Assembly (NCBI RefSeq): GCF_013283795.1
Contig: NZ_JABSOD010000011.1
Span: 1-64,000 of the forward strand
DNA: 64,000 bases
Origin: Rheinheimera lutimaris
Lineage (GTDB): Bacteria > Pseudomonadota > Gammaproteobacteria > Enterobacterales > Alteromonadaceae
Direction of reading: 5' to 3'
The position numbers and the translations under genes were made by a program. The notes below the pieces were generated by a model. It saw only the letters and a list, made by a program, of their open reading frames with translations, ran no database searches and was not told the origin of the DNA. Positions 38,685-48,041 of the stretch are shown piece by piece; position 1 is the stretch's first letter; every line of letters begins with the position of its first letter.

Positions 38685-39371
38685 TTACTTGGCAGAGAAA
38701 CGGTAGCCGGAGCCCCGCACAGTTTGTACTAATCTATCATGGCCGGCGATAGAAATCGCCTTGCGTAAACGGCGGATATGCACATCAACAGTACGGTCTT
38801 CCACATACACATTAGTGCCCCATACGTGGTCGAGTAACTGCTCGCGGCTGTACACCCGCTCCGGGTGGGTCATAAAGAAATGCAGTAAACGAAATTCAGT
38901 TGGCCCCATGTCCAGCGCCTGCTCCTCTGCCATAACACGGTGCGACACCGGGTCCAGTTTTAAGCCCTGCACTTCGATAACTTCATCCAGGCTGGTCGGC
39001 GCTACGCGACGGATCACCGCTTTAATGCGTGCCATCAGCTCTTTCGGTGAAAACGGCTTGGTAACATAGTCGTCGGCGCCAACTTCCAGCCCGCGTACTT
39101 TGTCTTCTTCCTCGCCACGGGCGGTGATCATAATGATCGGAATATTGCGGGTCAGCTCATGTTGCTTCATTTTTTTAGCGATCTGAATGCCGCTGCCGCC
39201 GGGCAACATCCAATCCAGCAGCACTAAATCCGGGTAGGGCTCTACCAGGGCATTAATAGCTGAATCATAATCTTCAGCTGTCGTCGCCTGATAACCATTT
39301 TGTTCCAGTACAAAACACAACATATCACGGATCGGGGCTTCATCTTCCACCACCAGGATCTTTCTTGCCAT
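38685..39371 (-). CDS. phoB: phosphate regulon response regulator PhoB
   Basis: OmpR-family response regulator of 228 residues, nearly identical in motif content to E. coli PhoB. Receiver domain with phospho-acceptor Asp53 in [11 protein letters not shown] and KPFSPKEL; winged helix with [25 protein letters not shown] and [14 protein letters not shown]. Phosphorylated PhoB binds 11-bp-periodic boxes like those found across this window. The ATG at 39371 gives [13 protein letters not shown]; an upstream GTG adds four residues. A PhoB box upstream suggests autoregulation. Confidence 0.97.
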   Translation of the reverse strand: MARKILVVEDEAPIRDMLCFVLEQNGYQATTAEDYDSAINALVEPYPDLVLLDWMLPGGSGIQIAKKMKQHELTRNIPIIMITARGEEEDKVRGLEVGADDYVTKPFSPKELMARIKAVIRRVAPTSLDEVIEVQGLKLDPVSHRVMAEEQALDMGPTEFRLLHFFMTHPERVYSREQLLDHVWGTNVYVEDRTVDVHIRRLRKAISIAGHDRLVQTVRGSGYRFSAK

Positions 39372-39455
39372 TGTTATCACCACATTAAATAGCGGCCCCA
39401 GGCCGTATTGGTTAACTGTTTACTTTTATTAACATTAACAGTATCACTGCAAATT

Positions 39456-39473
39456 ATGACATTTTTATGAAAA
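39456..39473 (-). promoter_or_regulatory. PhoB box upstream of phoB
   Basis: On the minus strand TTTTCATAAAAATGTCAT: half-sites TTTTCAT and ATGTCAT on an 11-bp period, ending 84 bp before the phoB start. Confidence 0.7.
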
Positions 39474-39549
39474 TATCATTTAGCAGGGCGATAAAACATG
39501 GAAATGCGCCCTAAATTTCTGCTGCGCGAAGGAAAGTCGCGTTAAAATA

Positions 39550-39576
39550 AAACCCCGGCTTTTAAGGCCGGGGTTT
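39550..39576 (-). terminator. intrinsic terminator after the TonB-dependent receptor
   Basis: AAACCCCGGC and GCCGGGGTTT form a 10-bp GC-rich stem; on the minus strand it is followed by TATTTTAA. It lies between the receptor stop and the phoB promoter region. Confidence 0.8.
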
Positions 39577-39611
39577 GTAGTTACTAAGGCTGGAGCCAAC
39601 CCTGAGTATAT

Positions 39612-42287
39612 TTAAAAATCATACTTAAAACTTAGCTGGAAGGTAGTACCCACAGTACGACTTCGTACCGTTACACCATCCTGGCTAACTTGCTGGTCTT
39701 CACCCAACAAGTTGCGCACCCGCAACTTAATCGTGCTGTTAAAGTCCAGATAGTACGAATACACCATATCTAATGAATGGAAGGGTTGCTCATAAGCATC
39801 TTCACGTCCATTAATACCGGATGCTATGATCCGCTCACCAAACACATTATATATCAGTGACGCACTATGATCGCCATTTGCCGAGTCATAACCCAGCTGG
39901 AAGTTGGTTACGTACTTAGAGTGGCCGTTCATGCGTTTGCTGGTGTTGGTTAAACTACCCGCGTCAGAAGCGGCGATTTCCACTTCAGAATCACTTAAGG
40001 TAATGTTACCGGATGTAAAGAAGCCATCTATAGCCCAACTCAGGTCATACAACCATTCAGCTTCAAGACCATACAATTCGGCTTGCGTACCATTGGTAAA
40101 ACCAGCGGTATAGCTGGAATCGCCAACCCGCAGTATGGTTTCAATGGGGTTAGTAATATCTTTGTAGAACAAAGATAACGCCAGGTTGTTACCCATTTCG
40201 CCATAAAGCTCATACCGCAAGTCGTAGTTCTTCAGGCTACTGGACACCAATTGAGTATTACCCGTAGTACGGATATCAGTCAGAGGGTCAAAGTAACCTA
40301 CCGGCACCACTTCACGTAAATCCGGCCTTACGACTGTTTCGCCGTAGCCAAACCGTACCTGATAGTCATCACCGCCGATATAGGTAAAGCTTAACGCCGG
40401 GAACAAGTCATCAGTATCGATGGTTCTGGCCTTAATATTGTCAGGATTGAAGAAAACATCCTGATCTTCAGGCGTAAAAATCAGGCTTGAGGTTTCAAGT
40501 GCAACTTGCTTAAAGGCTTCATAGCGTAAACCGCCGCTTACCCGCCAGGTGTTATCAAAAATAACATCAAAGGCGCCGTAGGCCGCATCGGTTTTCTGGG
40601 CTGCTAAGTAGTCGTCAGCTTCAGGTGCATCCGGTTCGTTAAACACCGCCAGCAGGCTTTGCTCAGCAATAAAGCTATCGTTCAGGTAGGATGGCAACTG
40701 TAATAAATCGGCTTCATTAGCTGTTACACTAATGGCTGAACCGCTGTTATTTACAAAGAAGCTCGACGTGGTGTAGTAGCGGGCCCTGTCGATAAAGTCC
40801 CAGCCACCTTTGAGTTCAATTTCAAAGCGTCCTGCTGTAATGGGCAGAGTAATATTTCCGCCCCAGTTTTTCATATGATCGTCCATGTCGACGTAATCAT
40901 ACTCAACCTGTCCATTACCACCATTGACACTGGTATTCAGGTAATTGCTATCAGCATCATACCGGTTACTGAAGTTAAAAGTAGCTTGCAGCGGGATATC
41001 CGTCGTGGCTTCTGACTGAGTATAGTGCCAGTCTACGCCCACACCCATGTAGTCCAGAAAAGTATGCTGACCGCGGAACTGATCTACCTCCAGTTTGCGC
41101 TCTTCATAGGTAAAGCTCTGCGAATAGTCTGCGACACCATCAGCAGCAATGGTGATGTTTTGTGACGGGTTTTGTGAAATTGAAATTTCAGACTCGTCTT
41201 CATTATCTTCAATATAAATTTTGGTATAGCTGACATTGTGCGTGTCCAGCCGGTAGCCCACTGTGAACAACCCGTTAAGGCGCTCATTCTCCGTGGTTAC
41301 CTGCGAATCCACCATACTGTCAAAGCAGCTGACGGCGACATCGTCTGCAGTTTCCAGCGACTGTGAGCAATTTTCAGTTAAATTGGCACTGACCACAGCA
41401 TTGCGACGGTCGGTATAATTCCATTTATTATCATAAGCTACTGACGCTAAAAAGCCGACAGTACCGCCCAGCCATTTTTCGTCAACACTGTTACCTATAT
41501 AAGCTTGTACAGAGTAATTTGGGTTCGGCGATTCCTCTTTGAGCGACATATTGCGCGGCAGAGATTTTAACAAACCGTCATTAATGGCTGTGGCTTTCCC
41601 GGCAGCAGTACCTGATTCGTTAGTAACCAGACCGTCGCGTTCAATGATATTGCGTAATGAAAAATCACCACGGTAATGTACTATGGCATCGCGCAATGCT
41701 GAAGGTGTACCGCTGTGGTTACCCTCATAAGTAAAACCATCAGAATTATTCGAGTCGGCTTCCACCCCCAGCTGAATTCCGGCAGTAAATTCAGTTGGCA
41801 GTGACTTGGTGCGGATATCTACATTACCGCCACCGAATGCTGCCGGCATATTCGGAGAAAATGCCTTTTGCACCGACAGGCTCTCAATTACGCTGGATGG
41901 AAAAATATCCAGCGGAATAACATTACGGGTTAAATCCGGACTTGGGATGCTGGCACCATTTAGCCTGGCACTGGAGTAGCGCTCACCCAGACCACGTACA
42001 TAAATAAATTTACCATCTACCAGAGTAAGCCCGGTTACCCGCCGCAGTGCGGCTGCAGCATCTGAGTCTCCGGTACGGGAAATTTGCTCAGCACCAAGAA
42101 TATCGGCAACAAACGCCTGGTTTTTACGTTCTTCAATGACCGCAGTGGCAGTACCTTGCAAACGTGTACCTGTGGCAACAACCTCTTCAATGGTGGTATC
42201 TTCCTGTGACTGGGCCAACACAGCGCCGGACAACAGACAAGCCCCCACGGCCATTGAAATTCTATTCATTCTGAATCGAATCATCAT
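39612..42287 (-). CDS. TonB-dependent receptor
   Basis: Outer-membrane receptor of 891 residues with a signal peptide (cleavage near VLAQ), a plug domain (GAEQISRTGDSDAAAALRRVTGLTL, YVRGLGERYSSARLNG) and a long beta-barrel ending in a phenylalanine (QLSFKYDF). An IEEVVATG segment follows the signal peptide. Such receptors import scarce ligands using TonB energy. It lies 66 bp after a beta-rich lipoprotein gene and next to a complete TonB system and phoBR. I infer that it takes up a phosphorus-containing ligand under phosphate starvation, but the substrate is unknown. Confidence 0.93.
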   Translation of the reverse strand: MMIRFRMNRISMAVGACLLSGAVLAQSQEDTTIEEVVATGTRLQGTATAVIEERKNQAFVADILGAEQISRTGDSDAAAALRRVTGLTLVDGKFIYVRGLGERYSSARLNGASIPSPDLTRNVIPLDIFPSSVIESLSVQKAFSPNMPAAFGGGNVDIRTKSLPTEFTAGIQLGVEADSNNSDGFTYEGNHSGTPSALRDAIVHYRGDFSLRNIIERDGLVTNESGTAAGKATAINDGLLKSLPRNMSLKEESPNPNYSVQAYIGNSVDEKWLGGTVGFLASVAYDNKWNYTDRRNAVVSANLTENCSQSLETADDVAVSCFDSMVDSQVTTENERLNGLFTVGYRLDTHNVSYTKIYIEDNEDESEISISQNPSQNITIAADGVADYSQSFTYEERKLEVDQFRGQHTFLDYMGVGVDWHYTQSEATTDIPLQATFNFSNRYDADSNYLNTSVNGGNGQVEYDYVDMDDHMKNWGGNITLPITAGRFEIELKGGWDFIDRARYYTTSSFFVNNSGSAISVTANEADLLQLPSYLNDSFIAEQSLLAVFNEPDAPEADDYLAAQKTDAAYGAFDVIFDNTWRVSGGLRYEAFKQVALETSSLIFTPEDQDVFFNPDNIKARTIDTDDLFPALSFTYIGGDDYQVRFGYGETVVRPDLREVVPVGYFDPLTDIRTTGNTQLVSSSLKNYDLRYELYGEMGNNLALSLFYKDITNPIETILRVGDSSYTAGFTNGTQAELYGLEAEWLYDLSWAIDGFFTSGNITLSDSEVEIAASDAGSLTNTSKRMNGHSKYVTNFQLGYDSANGDHSASLIYNVFGERIIASGINGREDAYEQPFHSLDMVYSYYLDFNSTIKLRVRNLLGEDQQVSQDGVTVRSRTVGTTFQLSFKYDF

Positions 42288-42310
42288 TTTTTTCCCACAC
42301 TTTAATGGAA

Positions 42311-42336
42311 AAATAGGCGCCACCAAGCGCCTATTT
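42311..42336 (-). terminator. hairpin between lipoprotein and receptor genes
   Basis: AAATAGGCGC and GCGCCTATTT form a perfect 10-bp stem with a six-base loop; on the minus strand it is followed by TTCC after a run of T. It resembles an intrinsic terminator placed within an operon, so it may be a partial terminator or a processing signal that sets the lipoprotein/receptor ratio. Confidence 0.6.
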
Positions 42337-42353
42337 ATCTCTGGTCAAATTGG

Positions 42354-43934
42354 TTATTCGTCGTTTGCGTTATCAAACGCGGCTTTGGCCCACTTGTACC
42401 AATCTGAAGAAGTGTCGCTGGGTGACACCGCACCGATAAAGTCTGTTGCTTCAAAGAAGCTGTCAACAGTTGTCATATCCGTTGGTGTAATGGTCACATC
42501 AGCAGAGGTTGAAAAACCATTGTTTGCCAGTACGGTGTCAGAACCGTTTACCACTTCACTCACGCCATCATTAGTAAACCATCCGGTAACAGTGGTACTG
42601 CCACTGGCAGTTGCAACAGCCTCTTTACCAACCTCGGCCAGCAAGGCACAGGCAGCAACAGACGTTTTAACTGCTGTACGGTCTGTTACGATTTCGTCGG
42701 CAGCGTCACCAGAATAGTTAACGCACCAAGACTGCGTACCTGAAGTCTGCTTCAACACCATGTTGTAGAACGTCGCGTTGATAAAATCGTCTAACTTCAT
42801 AGCAATGGAAGGGTCACCGTCGCGGGCCGACAATTCATCAGTAGTGATCACTGTAACGTTAGCAATGTGCGGGGCAGACGCCGGTGCCTCTGCAGTTGAA
42901 GAGCCTTTACGACCATCGGCTTCGAAACCACCGTTACCCATGTTCAGCGTTTCGCCTGCTGCGTTTACAACAGTGCCGTGTTTAATTAACAGATACTGAA
43001 CCTTACCCTGCCAACCCGCGTCGATATCCAGGCTATCGTCCTGGGTATCAGTAACTACGACGTGTTTCAGGTTAACTGCACCACCAAATAATTCGACACC
43101 ATCGTCGTACCCGGCATAAATACTTATGTAGTCGATTTCAGTACCAGAACCTACTGAGTTTAAAAACAGCGAGTTCAGGTCGTTACCAACGTCAGCACCA
43201 GCCGGTAGACCGCCAGCATAGTCAATTTTAACGAACCGCAGCGTACCGCTGTCGTCTTCATTGTTGTTACCACCGTAGAAAGAAGATGCCCCTTCACTCT
43301 CGGCATTACAGCTGCCGGCAGCACGTTCAGCATCCGAACATTGATCAGTAATACCAAAACCATTGATAATGACACCGCCCCAATCTTGCGGAGAAGGACC
43401 GGCACCTACAGAGTCAAGTGCCTCTATAGTGTTGGCAGAAGTAAAGGTAATAGGCTTGGCCAGAGTACCAACTGCTTCGATATTCGCGCCGCGGTTAATC
43501 TGTACCCGCGATGCAGGATTATCAAAAACGACAGTAGCGCCGGCTTCAACAGTCAGCGTAGGGCCGTCTGCTTCGATAGTGCAACCTTGTGTGGTATTAC
43601 AGTCCTGGCCAACCGACAGTGTACTACTGAAGTAATGCACAATGTCTGCCTCTAACGTCACATCGGTGGTCAGCGGCTTAGCTGCGCTGACGAAGTTAGC
43701 AGTGTAAGAACAAATGTTGTTACTGCTGTCAAATGTACCCTGGACAGTATCGCTGCCTGATTCATAAGAGCCGCAAGGATTCTCGTCACCGCCGTTGTCT
43801 CCGCCATTTGTTGGTGGATTAGTGACAGTACTGTTGTCGTTAACTGTTGGGGTGATATTGATATCTCCGCCACAACCGACTAATACCAAAGCCAGGGCAA
43901 CTGCTGATACCTTAAATATGCTTTTGAGTTCCAT
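42354..43934 (-). CDS. large beta-rich lipoprotein partnered with the TonB-dependent receptor
   Basis: Lipoprotein of 526 residues with lipobox VLVGC at about residues 17-21, a low-complexity Asn/Gly/Thr linker (to about residue 52), then a repetitive beta-rich body typical of right-handed beta-helix or passenger-like surface proteins (LTVEAGATVVFDNPASRVQI, GGVIINGFGI, LKHVVVTDTQDDSLDI). Several cysteine pairs are present. No enzyme motif is recognised. It shares an operon with the receptor and has a PhoB box 60 bp upstream. A surface-exposed ligand-capturing partner, analogous to SusD beside SusC, is my inference. Confidence 0.75.
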   Translation of the reverse strand: MELKSIFKVSAVALALVLVGCGGDINITPTVNDNSTVTNPPTNGGDNGGDENPCGSYESGSDTVQGTFDSSNNICSYTANFVSAAKPLTTDVTLEADIVHYFSSTLSVGQDCNTTQGCTIEADGPTLTVEAGATVVFDNPASRVQINRGANIEAVGTLAKPITFTSANTIEALDSVGAGPSPQDWGGVIINGFGITDQCSDAERAAGSCNAESEGASSFYGGNNNEDDSGTLRFVKIDYAGGLPAGADVGNDLNSLFLNSVGSGTEIDYISIYAGYDDGVELFGGAVNLKHVVVTDTQDDSLDIDAGWQGKVQYLLIKHGTVVNAAGETLNMGNGGFEADGRKGSSTAEAPASAPHIANVTVITTDELSARDGDPSIAMKLDDFINATFYNMVLKQTSGTQSWCVNYSGDAADEIVTDRTAVKTSVAACALLAEVGKEAVATASGSTTVTGWFTNDGVSEVVNGSDTVLANNGFSTSADVTITPTDMTTVDSFFEATDFIGAVSPSDTSSDWYKWAKAAFDNANDE

Positions 43935-43993
43935 TGAGGTCTCCGAAATTTTAATTGTGAGTTAGTTAGCCGCACAAAGACTAGCGAGACCGG

Positions 43994-44011
43994 GTGACAC
44001 TTTTATTACAG
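43994..44011 (-). promoter_or_regulatory. PhoB box upstream of the lipoprotein-receptor operon
   Basis: On the minus strand CTGTAATAAAAGTGTCAC: half-sites CTGTAAT and GTGTCAC around AAAA, a near-consensus 18-bp PhoB box 60 bp before the lipoprotein start. Confidence 0.8.
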
Positions 44012-44083
44012 CAAGATGTCGTCACAAAAACTTCATGGAACTATTCAATCCTCTTCAATGTGGTCGCCGCGACAGTGCTAAAG

Positions 44084-44101
44084 CCGTAATAAAACTGTCA
44101 T
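44084..44101 (+). promoter_or_regulatory. PhoB box upstream of the DUF3450-TonB operon
   Basis: CCGTAATAAAACTGTCAT: half-sites CCGTAAT and CTGTCAT around AAAA. A further CTGTGAC half-site lies at 44116-44122, 21 bp downstream. The box ends 77 bp before the DUF3450 start. Confidence 0.8.
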
Positions 44102-44177
44102 TAAAAACCACTAAACTGTGACCCAATTTTTCAAAGATCAGTATTCCGTTGGTCTTTATTAATCAGGGCTTATCAGT

Positions 44178-44948
44178 ATGAGGCGTTTAAAACTACTTCC
44201 GCTGGCCGTGCTTGCCTCCTCTTTGGCAGCAGCGATGCCATCCGCAGCACAAGAAGACAAGTATTTGGAACCTGCGGTGAAAGAGGCAGCCGAAATAAAT
44301 AAATCAGCTGCCGCTTCGCAGGAAAAAATCAATACAATAACTGACCAACTCGATACTAAGTTGCAGCGGTTTAAAGCTACCAATAAAGAAATTGACGGCT
44401 TGGTGGTTTATAACGCTCAGTTACGCAAGCAACTTAACAACCAGCTGCAAGAAGTCGCTGATTTGAATAAAGCGATTGATGAAGTAAGCGTAATTGAACG
44501 CCAGATCACGCCGTTAATGCTGCGTATGATTGAAGGTTTAAAACAGTTTGTCTCGCTGGACGTCCCTTTTTTACCGGAAGAACGCAGTAAACGCTTAGCC
44601 GAACTGGAAAGTCTGATGGAGCGTGCAGATGTGGCCCCTTCCGAGAAGTTCCGCCGTGTAATGGAAGCCTACCAAATTGAAATGGACTATGGCCGTACCT
44701 TGGAAGCATACAGCGGCCTGCATAACGTTGACGGCCAGGAACGCGATGTAGACTTTTTACGCGTTGGCCGGACAGCGCTAATTTATCAAACCCGTGATGC
44801 CAGTCAGCAAGGCCTTTGGAACAAACAAAGCCGCCAGTGGGAAGTACTGCCTGCCAGCTATCGCACACAAGTGACAAAAGGCCTGCGTATGGCGAAGAAG
44901 CAGCTTGCACCTGATTTGCTATCGCTGCCAGTAGCCCTTACCGACTAA
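44178..44948 (+). CDS. DUF3450 family periplasmic protein
   Basis: Exported protein of 256 residues with a signal peptide (cleavage near PSAAQ) and a long coiled coil (about 35-110), then a helical C-terminal part. Motifs AAASQEKINTITDQLD, DVPFLPEERSKRLAEL, AYQIEMDYGRTLEAY and FLRVGRTALIYQT mark DUF3450. These proteins are encoded at the head of TtpC-ExbB-ExbD-TonB-TPR clusters in Vibrio, Shewanella and relatives and probably assist the TonB complex in the periplasm. First gene of a six-gene unit with a PhoB box upstream. Confidence 0.9.
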   Translation: MRRLKLLPLAVLASSLAAAMPSAAQEDKYLEPAVKEAAEINKSAAASQEKINTITDQLDTKLQRFKATNKEIDGLVVYNAQLRKQLNNQLQEVADLNKAIDEVSVIERQITPLMLRMIEGLKQFVSLDVPFLPEERSKRLAELESLMERADVAPSEKFRRVMEAYQIEMDYGRTLEAYSGLHNVDGQERDVDFLRVGRTALIYQTRDASQQGLWNKQSRQWEVLPASYRTQVTKGLRMAKKQLAPDLLSLPVALTD

Positions 44949-44961
44949 GAGAGTAGAAGTG

Positions 44962-46335
44962 ATGAAATCAATTGTAAAAGTTCTTACCACAGCTTTGTTT
45001 GCCTCTTTAGTCGCAGCCGGTGCTATGGCACAAAATGCCAATGACAAAGCCCTTGATCTGGATCAGTTATTAAAACAACTGGAGCAAGGCAAGATAGCTC
45101 AGAATAAAGATAACCAGCGTCGTGAAAGTGAATTCATCGCCAAGGTGGCTGAGCAAGATCAGATGCTTAGAGATTCAATCAATAAGCGTAATGCCGAGCT
45201 TAGCACCAGTGAAAGCCTGGAACGTCAGTTTCAGGAGCATGAAATTAAGTTGGCCAATTTAAATGAAGCATTAACAACCCGTTTAGGCTCGCTGAAAGAG
45301 CTGTTCGGCGTGTTGCAACAAGTGTCTGGCGATACTAAGGGTAAATTCCAGAACTCGGTAGTTTCTGCGCAACTTCCCGGCCGCGTACAATTTTTGGATG
45401 AATTGGCGCAGTCTATGGGGTCAAACTCAAAACTGGCGTCTATTGAAGAAATTGAACGTGTCTGGTTTGAAATTCAGCGCGAGATGACAGAATCCGGCAA
45501 GGTGACCAGGTTTAACACCGATGTGGTCGAAGCCGGTGGTAATAAGGTCAATAAAGAAGTGGTTCGGGTAGGTTCTTTTGCCTTGGTAGCTGACGGTAAA
45601 TATCTGGATATGAATCCGATAACCGGCACCGTGGCAGAACTGACACGTCAGCCTGCCGGCCGTTACGGCGAGAGCGCAGCGAATTTGCAGGCTGCTGCCA
45701 GCGGTGAATTAGTCGAATTCGGCCTTGATCCTACCGGGGGTTCTATTTTGGGCTTACTGGTGCAAGCGCCAAACTTTCAAGAACGTATTGAACAAGGCGG
45801 CTTGGTTGGTTACATCATTTTAGTGGTAGGGGCCGTGGGCTTGCTGCTGGCGCTGGAGCGTTTAGTTAGCCTGACGCTGATTAAAACTAAAGTAGACCGC
45901 CAACTGAAAAACCAGCAACCCAGCAAAGACAACCCACTGGGCCGTATTCTGCAAGTACGTGAAGAATTCCCGAATGTTGATACTGAAACACTGGAACTGA
46001 AATTAACCGAAGCCATTTTAGGTGAAGTGCCGAAGCTAAGCCGCAACCTGACCATGATAAAAATAGTCTCTGTCGTGGCACCGCTGATGGGATTGTTGGG
46101 CACGGTAACCGGCATGATAAACACCTTCCAGGCCATTACTCTGTTTGGTACCGGCGACCCGAAACTGATGGCAGGCGGTATTTCTACCGCCTTAATGACA
46201 ACTGTGCTGGGCCTGGTAGTCGCTATTCCGATGACGTTGCTATACGCCATGCTGAATACCCGCAGTAAGAACATCGTATTTATTCTTCAGGAACAAGCTT
46301 CAGGCGTTATTGCTGAACGTGCTGAACGGAGCTAA
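44962..46335 (+). CDS. TtpC-type MotA/TolQ/ExbB proton channel family protein
   Basis: Protein of 457 residues with a signal peptide, a periplasmic coiled-coil region (about 30-260) and a C-terminal TolQ/ExbB-like membrane domain (GGLVGYIILVVGAVGLLLALERL, SVVAPLMGLLGTVTGMINTFQ). This extended form is TtpC of the Vibrio TonB2 system, an extra component needed alongside ExbB2-ExbD2-TonB2. Start chosen at the ATG 44962 rather than the adjoining GTG. It lies 13 bp after the DUF3450 gene. Confidence 0.9.
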   Translation: MKSIVKVLTTALFASLVAAGAMAQNANDKALDLDQLLKQLEQGKIAQNKDNQRRESEFIAKVAEQDQMLRDSINKRNAELSTSESLERQFQEHEIKLANLNEALTTRLGSLKELFGVLQQVSGDTKGKFQNSVVSAQLPGRVQFLDELAQSMGSNSKLASIEEIERVWFEIQREMTESGKVTRFNTDVVEAGGNKVNKEVVRVGSFALVADGKYLDMNPITGTVAELTRQPAGRYGESAANLQAAASGELVEFGLDPTGGSILGLLVQAPNFQERIEQGGLVGYIILVVGAVGLLLALERLVSLTLIKTKVDRQLKNQQPSKDNPLGRILQVREEFPNVDTETLELKLTEAILGEVPKLSRNLTMIKIVSVVAPLMGLLGTVTGMINTFQAITLFGTGDPKLMAGGISTALMTTVLGLVVAIPMTLLYAMLNTRSKNIVFILQEQASGVIAERAERS

Positions 46336-46340
46336 TTGCC

Positions 46341-46859
46341 ATGTTCGAGATATTCGAGGCCGTACGTGATTTTACCGAGACAGGTGGCCAGGTTCTGCTG
46401 GTTATTGGTCTGCTGATTTTTATCATGTGGTTGCTTATTCTGGAACGTGCCCTGTATGTCTTTATCTGGCACAAGCAATTTAAGAACCAGACTATTTCGG
46501 CTTGGGAAGCCAGGCAAGACCGCTCATCCTGGTATGCCGGGCAAATTCGCCAGGCCATGATCTCGCGGGTAAGCCTTAAGCTCAATGGCTCAATTCCGGT
46601 CATTCAGGCTTTAGTCGCGCTATGTCCGCTGCTGGGCCTGATGGGTACCGTAACCGGTATGATAGAAGTGTTTGATGTAATGGCTATTTCCGGCTCCGGC
46701 AATGCCCGCTCTATGGCGTCCGGGGTGTCTAAAGCGACTATCCCAACCATGGCTGGCATGGTCGGTGCTCTGTCAGGGGTATTTGCGTCTACCTGGCTGG
46801 CCCGGATCAGCAAGACCGAAAAAATGCATATTGAAGATGCGATGACTATGGATCACTAA
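46341..46859 (+). CDS. exbB: ExbB-type proton channel subunit
   Basis: Inner-membrane protein of 172 residues with three membrane segments and the ExbB/TolQ signature VALCPLLGLMGTVTGMIEVFDVMA. With ExbD it forms the proton-driven motor that energises TonB. The short form is typical of ExbB2 of TtpC-containing systems. GGAG precedes the ATG; the gap to the previous stop is 5 bp. Confidence 0.93.
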   Translation: MFEIFEAVRDFTETGGQVLLVIGLLIFIMWLLILERALYVFIWHKQFKNQTISAWEARQDRSSWYAGQIRQAMISRVSLKLNGSIPVIQALVALCPLLGLMGTVTGMIEVFDVMAISGSGNARSMASGVSKATIPTMAGMVGALSGVFASTWLARISKTEKMHIEDAMTMDH

Positions 46860-46918
46860 GTGAGCCGGGGTTAACAGATTTGGCGGCTTAATTCCGCCCC
46901 ACAGAGTAAGAGATATTT

Positions 46919-47323
46919 ATGAAACAGCATTTTCAGAACCTGGTAGACGAAGAAGAAATCACTATAGACCTGACACCAATGTTAGATGTGGTTTTTATCA
47001 TGTTGATCTTTTTTATTGTCACTGCGTCTTTTGTTAAAGAGGCCGGTATAGACGTAAACCGCCCTGAAGCCGCTACCGCAGTGAAAAAAGACCGCGCCAA
47101 TATTCTTATCGCTATCAGTGACAAAAATGAGATTTGGATTAACAAGCGCCGTATTGATGAACGTGCCGTACAGGCCAATATTGAACGCCTGTATGCCGAA
47201 AATCCGCAGGGCAGTGTCGTGATCCAGGCCGATAGAAAAGCCACCACAGACACCCTGATTAAGGTGATGGATGCATCCAGAGCGGCTGGCGTATTTGACG
47301 TATCTATTGCAACGCAGGAGTAA
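46919..47323 (+). CDS. exbD: ExbD-type motor subunit
   Basis: Protein of 134 residues with a single N-terminal membrane segment (LTPMLDVVFIMLIFFIVTASF) carrying the conserved proton-path aspartate in DLTPMLDVVF, followed by a periplasmic domain (VVIQADRKATTDTLIKVMDA). It pairs with the preceding ExbB; a 59-bp gap separates them. Confidence 0.94.
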   Translation: MKQHFQNLVDEEEITIDLTPMLDVVFIMLIFFIVTASFVKEAGIDVNRPEAATAVKKDRANILIAISDKNEIWINKRRIDERAVQANIERLYAENPQGSVVIQADRKATTDTLIKVMDASRAAGVFDVSIATQE

Positions 47324-47376
47324 ACCGGTGCAGCGAATTCTCAGCCAGACCGTTATATTTCAAGCAGGAGTTAAGC

Positions 47377-48030
47377 ATGGCTAATGCAACGATTACCGCG
47401 CCTGGCGGCGTTTCGATGCTAGGTAGAATAGTCTTAGCCCTGGTGTTGTCAGGCTTAGTTACTCTGGGTTTGTTTTTCTTAATGCAGTCCCTGATTAAAA
47501 GTGGCGGCAGCGCCCTGACTGACCCTCCGGTAGGTTCTGTACTCGACTTTGTTCGGATTAAACAGGAAGAACAGGTAGAGAAAAAAGATCGTAAACCCAA
47601 GAAGCCGCCGAAACCGGAAGAGCCGCCACCACAAATGCAGCAACCGCAAATGGACTCTCCGGCACCTAACGCAGAGTCTGGCTTTGGTATGGATTTCTCC
47701 GCAGATATCGGCAGTGACGTCAAACTATCCGGTGGATTGGCATTAGAAGGCGGCGACGGTGAGTATCTGCCTATTGTTAAAGTTGCCCCTGTATACCCAC
47801 GGCGTGCGTTACAGCGAGGCATTGAAGGCTACGTTATTGTTGAATTCACCGTAACCAAGGCAGGGACAGTACGTGACCCTGTCGTAGTGGAAGCTAACCC
47901 TGAAGGGATATTTGAACAGGCCGCGATGGATGCCGCCCTGAAGTTCAAATATAAGCCAAGAGTGGTAAACGGCGAAGCAGCTGAAGTCGCGGGCGTACAA
48001 AACCGCATAACCTTTCAAATTGACGGTTGA
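47377..48030 (+). CDS. tonB: TonB energy-transducing protein
   Basis: Protein of 217 residues: one N-terminal membrane helix (about 15-37), a Lys/Pro-rich periplasmic spacer (KKPPKPEEPPPQMQQPQ) and a C-terminal TonB domain (VAPVYPRRALQRGIEGYVIVEFTVTK, FKYKPRVVNGE). It carries energy from ExbB/ExbD to outer-membrane receptors. The short spacer is like TonB2-class proteins. GGAG precedes the ATG. Its likely partner is the divergently encoded receptor. Confidence 0.93.
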   Translation: MANATITAPGGVSMLGRIVLALVLSGLVTLGLFFLMQSLIKSGGSALTDPPVGSVLDFVRIKQEEQVEKKDRKPKKPPKPEEPPPQMQQPQMDSPAPNAESGFGMDFSADIGSDVKLSGGLALEGGDGEYLPIVKVAPVYPRRALQRGIEGYVIVEFTVTKAGTVRDPVVVEANPEGIFEQAAMDAALKFKYKPRVVNGEAAEVAGVQNRITFQIDG

Positions 48031-48041
48031 GGTGGAATCAC

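Noticed and set aside
42136-42717. 193-codon plus-strand frame across the lipoprotein/receptor junction
   Set aside because: It runs antisense through two genes and the hairpin between them and has no recognisable domain.
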